From: Deltaproteobacteria bacterium
Lineage (GTDB): Bacteria; Desulfobacterota; Desulfomonilia; UBA1062
Length of the DNA stretch: 26,166 nucleotides
Assembly: GCA_023230665.1 (NCBI GenBank)
Contig: JALNWY010000021.1
Coordinates: forward strand, 1 to 26,166
Direction: 5' to 3'
In this document: piece after piece, positions 1 through 7,232 of the stretch
Layout: the number at the start of each line of letters is the position of its first letter
How positions within the stretch are numbered: position 1 is the stretch's first letter
Made by a program: the position numbers and the translations under genes
The notes under the pieces: generated by a model
The model's database searches: none
What the model saw: only the letters and a program-made list of their open reading frames with translations
What the model was told of the DNA's origin: nothing

Positions 1-45
1 TCAACATCTGACATTTCGAGTTTTTTCAGCACTTTTCTCTAGTGA

Positions 46-83
46 CCACTCCGGCCGGGCGCGTAGCGCGCCGGTTGGAGTGG
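46..83. repeat. GC-rich hairpin 3' of the TPR gene
   Basis: An imperfect palindrome: CCACTCC (46-52) pairs with GGAGTGG (77-83), and an inner CCGG(G)CGCG arm pairs with CGCGCCGG around a TAG loop, with one bulged G. It begins just past the stop codon (88-90) of the minus-strand TPR reading frame, so it could serve as its transcript end. No clear T-run follows on the minus strand, so a REP-like palindrome or a factor-dependent stop is as likely as an intrinsic terminator. Confidence 0.5.
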
Positions 84-87
84 CTGG

Positions 88-545
88 TTATGCCTTTTCT
101 TCTGCCTGCTTTTGAATGAGAGCAAGACAGTGTCTAAGGTTTTCAAGCGCAAGTTCATCCTTTGGGTCCATTCCGACCGCTCTTTCCAAGACCTCTCTTG
201 CTTCACTCAAGTTTCCTTTTTCCAGCAGACTCCATCCGAGATCATTAACAAATTTCTGGTTCTCTGGCTCCAATTCCACAGCCCGTTGAGAGGCCTGAAC
301 TGCATCATCATACAAGTCTTCATGGCCAGCGCAGCATCCTAACCCTTGATACAATCCGGCAGCATTGGGAAAGATATTGACCGCCTTCCTGTAGAGTTCG
401 AGGCCGTCTGCATATTCATGAATTTCAATAAGAAAGCTGCCGGCTTTATCGATAATCTCACAAAGATCTCCGGTCTCAGTGGGTAGATCAAAAAGGGAAA
501 AGAATCGCTTTTTGCCTTCCGGTCCCCTTCCCCGCTGATATTCAA
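88..545 (-). pseudogene. TPR-repeat protein, 5'-truncated remnant
   Basis: The frame reads as a tetratricopeptide-repeat protein. About three 34-residue units are visible, including LELYRKAVNIFPNAAGLYQG, ASQRAVELEPENQKFVNDLG and AREVLERAVGMDPKDELALE, the typical A/L/G/Y-P spacing of TPR helices. TPRs act as protein-protein scaffolds; the partner is unknown. The frame stays open upstream to a stop at 580-582 but holds no ATG or GTG. The only usual start is a TTG at 354 that lies inside a repeat and lacks a ribosome binding site. The coding look stops at 545, exactly where the inverted-repeat element 546-730 begins. The simplest reading is that the element's insertion, or an associated deletion, removed the 5' end. 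No convincing TPR continuation is visible beyond 730. Confidence 0.6.
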
Positions 546-730
546 CCTGAGTTCCCGGAGAATTGTAACGATAAATGGTTTAACCGCATAATATGATAAT
601 ACATTATGAGAAATTAGCCTCGTTATAAGATATGTTTTATAACGAGGCGTGCTTTAGATGGAAAAGGTTGTAAGCTATTAATATTGATTACAAATACCTA
701 TTCCTCGTTACAATTATCCGGGAACTCAGG
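546..730. mobile_element. MITE-like element with 26-bp terminal inverted repeats
   Basis: The 26 bases at 546-571 (starting CCTGAGTTCCCGGA) and the reverse complement of 705-730 agree at 25 of 26 positions (G versus T at the 15th). They bound a 185-bp AT-rich segment with no reading frame of note, in clear contrast to its GC-rich surroundings. A 12-bp perfect inverted repeat, GCCTCGTTATAA (617-628) with TTATAACGAGGC (637-648), sits near the middle. Its arms resemble the inner ends of the terminal repeats, giving four related TTRTAACGA boxes in nested mirror symmetry. Size, inverted ends and lack of coding capacity fit a non-autonomous miniature transposable element. No obvious target-site duplication was found in the flanks (left ...TTCAA, right ATGCA...), so the parent transposase family cannot be named. 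Confidence 0.7.
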
Positions 731-855
731 ATGCATCGGCAAGGCCCGGCTACCATGCCTGGCTTCCGGTCAATAACTTGTGAATACGATATCATTTTCC
801 CTGCAACAAATCCAGATGAAAGTGAGAATGCTCATGCTGCAAGGGACTGCGTCGT

Positions 856-1495
856 TCATAGTTTCTGCTGCTCTGTACAGGCGATCGATTGGGGGAACAG
901 ACCCCAACCGGGGTGACAGGCTCTGCGCAGGGACTCGACCGCGCCTGTTCCTTTTCTTTCAATAAGACATTGGGCGTTTCGGCCCTGCCCCGTTCTGCTG
1001 TCGCGGCACGTGCAGCCCGTCTTGATAAAATCGCGGAACAGGGGGTGCGGCTGCATGGGCTTCGACTTGAACTCCGGGTGAAACTGGGGGCCCACAAACC
1101 ATGGGTGATCGGGGAGCTCGATGATCTCCACGAACCCGGTCTCGGGGTTGCGGCCGCTGATGATCAAGCCCTTTTCCGCGAGCTGCTGCTGGTAGGCGTT
1201 GTTGAACTCATAGCAGTGCCTCTGGCGCTCGGAGATCTCATTGCTCTGGTAGGCGGTCATGGCGTTCGTTCCCTTGCTCAAGGCGCAGCCGTATGCACCG
1301 GGGCGTATGGTGCCGCCCTTTTTCGTGATGAGCCTCTGGTCAGGGAGATAATCGATGACCGGGTCCTTTTCCACGTTGCAAAAGAGTGCGATCTTTGCTT
1401 TGAGCTCGGTTCAGAGCCGCTTTTCGTATCGGCGCCAAGAGGATCTGCGGCTGGATGCCGATCGTGCGGGGCTTCAGGACCGAGTGCTGGGCGGG
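856..1495 (-). pseudogene. pyrG: CTP synthase relic (internal deletion, frameshift, stop)
   Basis: CTP synthase joins an ATP-dependent amidoligase domain to a glutaminase domain. Pieces of both are present but broken. Minus-strand 1495-1436 reads PAQHSV...RTIGIQPQILL, matching the amidoligase motif KPTQHSVxxLRSIGIQPDIL. The frame then shifts near 1435. After an in-frame TGA (1413-1411) it continues as TELKAKIALFCNVEKDPVI. At about 1350 it jumps directly to DYLPDQRLITKKGGT, followed by ISERQRHCYEFNN, HPWFVGPQFHPEFKS and PHPLFRDFIK, the end of the glutaminase domain. Roughly 200 residues, including the catalytic Cys motif (GICLGMQ), are missing; the His/Glu of HPEF remain. It cannot be a working CTP synthase. 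About 40 residues after FIK look unrelated or frame-drifted. It lies directly downstream of the nagB-like gene. A functional pyrG is expected elsewhere in the genome. Confidence 0.85.
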
Positions 1496-1536
1496 GCAGT
1501 CTCCGCTGGACAGACCCTGCCTTTGAACACGCACTG

Positions 1537-2529
1537 TTATGCGGTGAGCGCCGTCTCCGTGAGTGCCGGCACATCGACCTCCCTGATCCTGATGCCCCTG
1601 GCCTTCAGGGCCTGCCGGCCGGCCAGCAGGCCCCTGCCTGCTATCCGGTCGAGCACATAGATCAGGTTGCCGCCGCGCTCGGAGTAGATCTGTCCGTAGG
1701 AGATCGGGATCTCGGCAGAGGGTTTGTCGAGGATCGAGCGGGTGATCGGTTCGAGCTTGCGCTCACCGTTTGCCAGGAGCATGACGGTCTTTGCCTTGTA
1801 CACGAGCTCTGCACCCATGGAGACGGCATACTGAGGATAGTCTTTTCTGGTGGCGAAATGGCCGTCGGTCACCGCATTGACAACTGTGTTGTCGTCGAGC
1901 TTGACGAGCAGGACATTGCCCCCCTTGAAGGGGATGCCCGACTCATGGAATGCCACATGGCCTCTGCCGCCCACGCCGATGATCTGCAGATCGACGCCGC
2001 CCGTCTTCTTGATCTTGCGGGCATAGCCGTCCAAGACCTCTTTCTTGATCCATCCCAGGTATGCGGAGACCGGGTTGCTCCGGATGACGATCGACTTTCC
2101 CTTATCGGACCCCTTCTCCTCCCAGTCCTGCGGATTTGCCTTGAGCTCGGCAATGAGCTTTTTCTGCTCGATCAGCGCGCCACAGGGCACATTGGTCTCG
2201 ATGAACTTGCCCTTGAGGAGGCCGAAGAATTCCTGGATCATGAAGTAGGCGTAGCTCTCCGGATGCATCATGCGAAGCTGGGCATTCTCGCCCGGCAGGC
2301 CCACATATTCGTCCAGGTTGAAGCTCCGGCAGCGCGTAGAGTCGAACCCGCCCTGGTTCGCTGCCTTGGCAAGGTGTTTGTAGAGCCCGGTTGGCGAGTT
2401 ACCCGTCGCAAGTCCCAGAACGATCTCCTGCTTCTGTTTGAGTATCTGCCGGATCTTTTCCTTGGCGATTTCCGCGGCGACCTCGCTCATCGAAGCAAAA
2501 TCTTCTGCTACGAGAATTTCGATCCCCAT
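1537..2529 (-). CDS. Glucosamine-6-phosphate deaminase/isomerase family protein, atypical
   Basis: 330 aa in the NagB/6-phosphogluconolactonase superfamily. Visible are the phosphate loop LGLATGNSPTGLY (38-50), FNLDEYVGLP (70-79) with the family's catalytic Asp at D73, HPESY (89-93) and GVGGRGHVAFHE (185-196). Classical NagB is about 240-270 aa and reads GVGxDGHIAFNE there. Here the Asp is replaced by R189, while H191 and E196 (E. coli H143, E148) remain. A roughly 40-residue insertion lies around 130-175 and a short one after VGLP. GAGGAGAAAG sits just before the ATG. It follows glmM by 40 bp and is surely co-transcribed with it. NagB interconverts fructose-6-P plus ammonia and glucosamine-6-P; the context favours the biosynthetic direction, but this is inference. 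It could instead be a diverged isomerase on another phosphosugar. Confidence 0.8.
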   Translation of the reverse strand: MGIEILVAEDFASMSEVAAEIAKEKIRQILKQKQEIVLGLATGNSPTGLYKHLAKAANQGGFDSTRCRSFNLDEYVGLPGENAQLRMMHPESYAYFMIQEFFGLLKGKFIETNVPCGALIEQKKLIAELKANPQDWEEKGSDKGKSIVIRSNPVSAYLGWIKKEVLDGYARKIKKTGGVDLQIIGVGGRGHVAFHESGIPFKGGNVLLVKLDDNTVVNAVTDGHFATRKDYPQYAVSMGAELVYKAKTVMLLANGERKLEPITRSILDKPSAEIPISYGQIYSERGGNLIYVLDRIAGRGLLAGRQALKARGIRIREVDVPALTETALTA

Positions 2530-2569
2530 GGATCTTTCTCCTCTCTCGATCTTTTCTGATGTCCGCCGG

Positions 2570-3940
2570 CTATGAGGCTGCGGCCTCGCTCATGCCGAGC
2601 ACCTTCTCCACCAGCTCCGCCAGCTGGGTGCAGTACCTTTCCGTGACCTCGGCCGTGGGGCCCTCGACCATGACGCGGCACATGTTCTGGGTCCCGGAGT
2701 AGCGGACCAGAACGCGCCCTTGGTCGCCGAGCTCGCTTTCGGCCTGGCAGATCGCGTCTCTGAGCTCGGGCAATGTTGAGATGTCGGGCTTGGTCTTCAC
2801 GTTTACGTTGATGAGTTTCTGCGGGTAGATGTCCATGAACTTGGCCAGCTCGGAGAGGGGCTTGCCGGTCCTGGCCATGGCCGCGACGAGCTGCATGGCC
2901 GTGAGAATGCCGTCGCCTGCCGTGTGGTGGTCGAGGAAGATGAGGTGTCCAGAATCCTCGCCGCCGATGACCCCGCCCATCTTGAGCATGTCCTCGAGCA
3001 CGTAGCGGTCGCCAACCTTTGCCGCGTAGTGCCGGAATCCGTACTTTTTGCACGCCATTCTCAGCCCCAGATTGCTCATGACCGTGCTGACCAGGAGATC
3101 GTTCTTCAGCTTGCCCTCCTCCTTGAGTATCCGGGCGCAGATGAGCAGGATCTGATCCCCGGTGATCTCCCGGCCCTTCTCATCGACTGCGATGAGGCGG
3201 TCACCGTCACCATCGAAAGCCAGACCCACTGCCGCACCGGTCTCCAGGACCCGCTTCCTCAAGTCCGCAGTATACTGCGAGCCGCACGCATCGTTGATGT
3301 TCAGCCCGTTCGGCGAGTTGTGCAGCACCTCGACATCGGCGCCCAGCTCGACAAAGGCATCGGGAGCGACCCGGTATGTGGCGCCGTTTGCAGTGTCCAT
3401 GACGATCTTCATCCCTTCCATAGAGAGGTCGCGCGGAAAGGTGTTTTTCAGGAACACCACATACCGGCCGTTCACGTCTTGCATCCGAAACGCCCTGCCC
3501 ATATCCTTGGAATGGGGCAGGTGCTTTGCCAGCTTGCTGTTCAGAATGAGGTCCTCGATCGTGTCTTCCTGCTCGTCTGAGAGCTTGAACCCGTTGCCGC
3601 CGAAGATCTTGATGCCGTTGTCCTCGTAAGGATTGTGCGAGGCCGAGATCACGATACCCGCGTCGGCCCTCATGCTGTTGGTGATAAATGCGATCCCGGG
3701 CGTGGGGAGCACGCCTACCAGATAAGGGTTACCGCCCATGGAGGTGATGCCCGCCTCAAGCGAGCTCTCGAGCATGTAGCCCGAGATGCGGGTATCCTTG
3801 CCGATAATGATCCGTGCACGGTGATGCTCCTTCCTGAGGAGATAGGTCACTGCCTGGCCCACAAGGAAGGCGATCTGCGCGTTCATCGGGTATTTGTTCG
3901 CCTCCCCGCGTATTCCGTCAGTACCGAACAGCTTGCCCAT
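2570..3940 (-). CDS. glmM: Phosphoglucosamine mutase
   Basis: 456 aa, normal length for GlmM, which converts glucosamine-6-P to glucosamine-1-P in cytoplasmic UDP-GlcNAc synthesis. All four alpha-D-phosphohexomutase signatures are present: SASHNPYEDNG with the phosphorylated Ser at 101; the Mg-binding DGDGDR (244-249); the sugar-binding GGEDSGH (327-333); and the phosphate-binding RYSGTQN (414-420) in place of the common RPSGTEP. The N-terminus LFGTDGIRG is canonical. The ATG is preceded by a strong AAAGGAGGA (complement of 3948-3956). The start lies 36 bp after the beta-helix gene and the end lies 40 bp before the nagB-like gene, indicating one operon. Identification is secure. Confidence 0.96.
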   Translation of the reverse strand: MGKLFGTDGIRGEANKYPMNAQIAFLVGQAVTYLLRKEHHRARIIIGKDTRISGYMLESSLEAGITSMGGNPYLVGVLPTPGIAFITNSMRADAGIVISASHNPYEDNGIKIFGGNGFKLSDEQEDTIEDLILNSKLAKHLPHSKDMGRAFRMQDVNGRYVVFLKNTFPRDLSMEGMKIVMDTANGATYRVAPDAFVELGADVEVLHNSPNGLNINDACGSQYTADLRKRVLETGAAVGLAFDGDGDRLIAVDEKGREITGDQILLICARILKEEGKLKNDLLVSTVMSNLGLRMACKKYGFRHYAAKVGDRYVLEDMLKMGGVIGGEDSGHLIFLDHHTAGDGILTAMQLVAAMARTGKPLSELAKFMDIYPQKLINVNVKTKPDISTLPELRDAICQAESELGDQGRVLVRYSGTQNMCRVMVEGPTAEVTERYCTQLAELVEKVLGMSEAAAS

Positions 3941-3976
3941 CTAATCATCCTCCTTTGATCGCGTATTCAGCGAGAA

Positions 3977-5200
3977 TTAATTCTGCCCCTCAAATAACTG
4001 CAGCCCGGACATGGCCTGGGAAACCGCCTTGGCGTGTGATGTAACGACGGTTTGCAGCCATGCCGTCCCTGTATCGGAAACATCCGCGGACAGGCCCTGG
4101 ATGGTTTCGATGTAGTCGCCCCGTCCTGCCTGCATGGCCTTGTTCAACCCGCCCAGGAACGCCTCTCTCAGCCTATCCTCTTCTGGGCCTGATGTTGTAT
4201 CCCTATCAAAAATCTCTTTGATTAGAGAGATGTTTTTTGTGAACCTGTCCCTGAATTGGGGGGCGCGCTCCGCCATGGCCTCGAGCCGTTTGAGGCGCTC
4301 CTTGAAGGCGAGCGAGAGCTTGTCGAGGAGGCCTGCGTGGATGAGCGGGCCGAACTCGACGGCCTCGAGGAAGGGCTTGCGTACGTGAACGTACCATTCG
4401 CGCAGGGCCGTGAGATTCGCCAGGTAGAGAATGTTGTTTTCCAGCACGCGCTTGAGGTTCAGGTACAGGGCGGGCTGGTACTCCCTTACTCCGCCTGTAC
4501 GCGGCTCGACCGTGATCAGCCGGTTGTCGCCCGGGCAGTCATGCTTGAGCACCGAGCCTGCGGCCACCACGTTGCCGAACCCCATGCGCAGCGGCCCCAC
4601 AATCCCTCCCTGGCCTCCCAGGAAGATGGGCGGCCGGTTCAGCATCACACCCCGGGGCACGTCGCCGAGCAGGGAGGGGGTGGTCTTGTCGCCGTCCGGG
4701 GTGAAGTTGAAGTGGATGTACGAACTCCCCACCTCGCTGTGGTCCTTGCGGCTGGTCCCACCGGCCATGAGACAGTCGCAGAAATTGATCAAACTGCCCA
4801 AGGTCACGAAAGGAAAGAGGATGGTCTGCTTGAGCCCCACACAGTGGGCGCCTCCCGCCTCTTCCTCCAGGATCGAGCACTCGCGGACATGGGCGCCCAG
4901 GCCCATGGTGGACTTGTCGAGGAACACCGACGTGCTGAAGTAGCCGCCCTTGAGCTCCACGTCGCGGCCGATCTGGCAGTTTTCGATCGTGACCGGCCCT
5001 TCGCGGCCGATCTGGGTGCCAGAGGAGATGACCGTCTTCTCGCCATAGATACGGCACCCGGGATAGATCCTGACACCCTCTCCAGATATCCGGCCGATGT
5101 CGACCTCCTCGCCGATATCGAGAGTCAGGGGGTTGGAGATGTCCATCCCCTTCTCGATCATCTGTACGATCTTCTCATGGCATCGCGGCGTTATGTCCAT
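3977..5200 (-). CDS. Left-handed beta-helix (hexapeptide-repeat) protein, GlmU-like
   Basis: 407 aa. Residues about 25-240 show imperfect hexapeptide periodicity typical of left-handed beta-helix acyl/nucleotidyl transferases, for example VRIYPGCRIYGEKTVISSG, VTIENCQIGRDVELKGG and GGIVGPLRMGFGNVVAAGS. The last 150 residues are helical and rich in Leu and Arg. The protein resembles proteins annotated as UDP-GlcNAc pyrophosphorylase-related, but the GxGxGT(R)M nucleotidyltransferase domain of GlmU is absent. Any role is more likely acetyl transfer or scaffolding, and the substrate is unknown. The frame is open 51 codons further upstream, but the ATG at 5200 is preferred: AGAAGG lies just before it, and the upstream codons run through a terminator hairpin and read as non-coding. 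It heads the glmM/nagB-like operon, which points to amino-sugar metabolism. Confidence 0.7.
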   Translation of the reverse strand: MDITPRCHEKIVQMIEKGMDISNPLTLDIGEEVDIGRISGEGVRIYPGCRIYGEKTVISSGTQIGREGPVTIENCQIGRDVELKGGYFSTSVFLDKSTMGLGAHVRECSILEEEAGGAHCVGLKQTILFPFVTLGSLINFCDCLMAGGTSRKDHSEVGSSYIHFNFTPDGDKTTPSLLGDVPRGVMLNRPPIFLGGQGGIVGPLRMGFGNVVAAGSVLKHDCPGDNRLITVEPRTGGVREYQPALYLNLKRVLENNILYLANLTALREWYVHVRKPFLEAVEFGPLIHAGLLDKLSLAFKERLKRLEAMAERAPQFRDRFTKNISLIKEIFDRDTTSGPEEDRLREAFLGGLNKAMQAGRGDYIETIQGLSADVSDTGTAWLQTVVTSHAKAVSQAMSGLQLFEGQN

Positions 5201-5209
5201 CTGTACCTT

Positions 5210-5241
5210 CTTATACAGGCCAAACAAGCATCTTTTGTCAA
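5210..5241 (-). promoter_or_regulatory. Possible promoter of the beta-helix/glmM operon
   Basis: On the minus strand a perfect TTGACA (complement of 5236-5241) is followed after 20 bp by TATAAG (complement of 5210-5215). The spacer is 3 bp longer than optimal and the -10 nearly abuts the ribosome binding site. A short CTGTA-N8-TACAG mirror repeat overlaps the -10. Either an activator-dependent promoter or chance. Confidence 0.3.
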
Positions 5242-5309
5242 AGAAAAAAATCCATCCATTGCAATCTCCATTATTCGCAAAAAAACATGCAGGGCTGAAC
5301 CAGAAACAA

Positions 5310-5348
5310 GGCAACGGACCGGCAGGGAAGTCCTGCCGGTCCGTTGCC
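5310..5348 (-). terminator. Perfect 17-bp stem hairpin, probable glnA terminator
   Basis: GGCAACGGACCGGCAGG (5310-5326) is exactly complementary to 5332-5348 around a 5-nt loop. It lies between glnA (ends 5570) and the beta-helix gene (starts 5200), both on the minus strand. On that strand it is followed by TTGTTTC and, some 25 nt later, by a run of seven T. The 5201-5569 interval otherwise holds an AT-rich stretch near 5495-5520 and no credible gene. Confidence 0.6.
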
Positions 5349-5569
5349 GGCATAGAACCTCCACTGCGCAGCTTTTCTCCTCAGTGCCCGTAACGCAGCC
5401 TTCATGGTATCAAACTCCCCTGCACCGGCAGACCCTCTTAAGACCCGGTTGGATACAGTACTCCACGCTATTTATGTTAGTATGTATTTCGCAGAAAACA
5501 AAAAATCAATTTTTCCTTCTCCAGTTGCCCGGACAAGACTGGTACTCCCTGACCTCGAACCCCCACTAT

Positions 5570-6901
5570 TTAGAGTAGCGGCAGATAGGTGTCGATCTCG
5601 TACTTGCTGACATGAGTCCTGAAGGCGTCCCACTCCTTCTTCTTGTTCTCGATGAACTTCTCGAAGATGTGATTGCCCAGGGCCTCTCTCACCAACTCGC
5701 TCTTTGACACCTCCTGGATGGCCTCGAAGAGATTGCCTGGCAGCGAGGTGATTCCCGCCTCTTCCCGCGCCTTCTCATCCATCTCGAAAATGTCGACCTC
5801 GATGGGCTCGGGCAGGGTGTATTCTTTTTCAATGCCCTCCAGCCCTGCCGCGATCTGCACCGCGAATGCCAGATAGGGGTTGCAGGCAGGGTCGGGCGCC
5901 CTGAACTCGATCCGGGTGGCCTTGGCCTTGCCCGGCTTGTACATGGGCACCCTGAGCATGGCCGAGCGGTTTCTCCTGGCCCAGGACACGTAGACCGGGG
6001 CCTCGTAGCCGGGAACGAGCCTCTTGTAAGAGTTCACCCACTGGTTGGTGACCGCGCAGATCTCCCGGGCGTGGGTGAGAATGCCAGCGATGTAGTGCTT
6101 GCCTATCTTTGAGAGGTGATACTTGTCGTCCGTGTCGAAAAAGGCATTGTCATCGCCCGTGAACAGCGACTGGTGCACATGCATGCCGCTGCCGTTCTGG
6201 TTGGCGATCGGCTTGGGCATGAAGGTGGCATACACCCCGTGCTGGCGGGCGATCTCCTTGACCGTGGTCCGGTAGGTCATGACGATGTCGGCCATAGTAA
6301 GCGCCTCTTTGTACCGCAGGTCGATCTCGTGCTGCGACGGGGCCACCTCGTGATGGCTGTACTCCACCTGGATGCCCATCTTCTGCAGGCTGAATATGGT
6401 GTCGCGCCGGATGTCGGGGCCCCGGTCGATGGGCAGGCCGTCGAAGTACCCGCCCTTGTCAAGGATGGTGGTGCACGTGTCATCGGCAAAGTAGAAATAC
6501 TCCAGCTCCGGTCCGAGGAACACGGCGTATCCTTTCTGTGCCGCCCTTGCCAGCACGCGCTTGAGGGCATAGCGCGGGTCGCCCTCGTACGGGGCGCCGT
6601 CCGGGGTAAGGATGTCGCAGACCATCCGGGCCACGGGATAATCAGACGGTCTCCAGGGCAGGAGCTGGAAGGTGGAGGGATCTGGCTTGGCGATCATGTC
6701 GCTCTCGTGGACCCGGGCAAATCCCTCGATGGAGGACCCATCGAAACCCATGCCCTCCTCAATGCCTTCTTCAAGTTCCGAGGCCGTCAGATTGAAGCTC
6801 TTGAGCCTGCCCAGAACATCGGTGAACCAGAACTGTATGAAGCTGACCTTGTGTTCCTTCACAGCCTTCATAACATCTTGCTTTGTCTTGCATTGTAACA
6901 T
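5570..6901 (-). CDS. glnA: Glutamine synthetase, type I
   Basis: 443 aa. It makes glutamine from glutamate, ammonia and ATP in the cytoplasm as a dodecamer. Recognisable motifs are FTDVLGRLKSF, the GSI signature MGFDGSSIEGFARVHESDM, the metal-binding LGPELEYF, the ATP-binding NQNGSGMHVHQSL, NSYKRLVPGYEAPVYVSWA, the Arg-rich RNRSAMLRVP and IEFRAPDPACNPYLAF. Length and C-terminus (ITSLPGNLFEAI) fit the GSI-alpha type. The NLYDLP-type adenylylation tyrosine of GSI-beta is absent, so feedback control by adenylylation is not expected. The ATG at 6901 is chosen because GGAGGACGAACC precedes it; 27 more open codons upstream belong to a decayed ferredoxin gene. It is followed by the 5310-5348 hairpin. 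No sigma-54 promoter was seen close upstream. Confidence 0.96.
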   Translation of the reverse strand: MLQCKTKQDVMKAVKEHKVSFIQFWFTDVLGRLKSFNLTASELEEGIEEGMGFDGSSIEGFARVHESDMIAKPDPSTFQLLPWRPSDYPVARMVCDILTPDGAPYEGDPRYALKRVLARAAQKGYAVFLGPELEYFYFADDTCTTILDKGGYFDGLPIDRGPDIRRDTIFSLQKMGIQVEYSHHEVAPSQHEIDLRYKEALTMADIVMTYRTTVKEIARQHGVYATFMPKPIANQNGSGMHVHQSLFTGDDNAFFDTDDKYHLSKIGKHYIAGILTHAREICAVTNQWVNSYKRLVPGYEAPVYVSWARRNRSAMLRVPMYKPGKAKATRIEFRAPDPACNPYLAFAVQIAAGLEGIEKEYTLPEPIEVDIFEMDEKAREEAGITSLPGNLFEAIQEVSKSELVREALGNHIFEKFIENKKKEWDAFRTHVSKYEIDTYLPLL

Positions 6902-6929
6902 GGTTCGTCCTCCATTTCCTTCTTCTTGC

Positions 6930-7133
6930 ATTATCAAGCGTTTCTTTGTCTCTTCCAGGGGTCTGTTTTCCCTGAGCTCCAATACCCGGCATGGTCAGGC
7001 CCCTGCACAGAAACCCGCACCCGATGCAGCAATCGTCTTCGATGCAGTACTCAAAGCCGCCTTCCCTGAGATCCTTGCGGAAGATTGCCTGCCGGGGACC
7101 GATCGCCTTGCATACACCACAGCTGCCAGGCAA
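6930..7133 (-). pseudogene. Decayed 4Fe-4S ferredoxin-like gene
   Basis: The minus strand reads CGVCKAIGPRQAIF...FEYCIEDDCCIGCGF, closely resembling a bacterial dicluster ferredoxin domain (CxxCKxxCPxxAI ... CIxCGxC). It carries lesions: a Cys replaced by Gly in the first cluster motif, an extra base near 7011-7013, and, in the restored frame (CAGA-stop-PCRVLELRENRPLEETKKRL), a TGA at 6997-6995 where a cluster Cys codon would be. Reading on in that frame leads into the glnA leader. The gene would sit between the tal-pgi fusion and glnA. It may be the C-terminal domain of a larger lost redox protein; the start is not identifiable. The 6902-7232 interval holds nothing else. Confidence 0.6.
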
Positions 7134-7232
7134 CCGGCCGGACCGGCTCCGGGCGGGGAGCGTGATCCAAAAGCCGCTTCCCGGTCCTTCAGAAGCCTTA
7201 TCCGGGCCGGGCCGCTGTTTCCTGGACTGGCC

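Noticed and set aside
889..2559. Long plus-strand open frame (556 codons) opposite the pyrG relic and nagB-like gene
   Set aside because: It mirrors the minus-strand genes, has no family motifs, and its length reflects GC-rich codon bias on the other strand.
5541..5570. tRNA-like T-arm (GGGGTTCGAGGTC on the minus strand) after glnA
   Set aside because: No acceptor, D or anticodon arms could be paired around it.
7100..7140. Sigma-54 promoter upstream of glnA (TGGCAG...TATGCA)
   Set aside because: The GG to GC spacing is 14 bases instead of the required 10.
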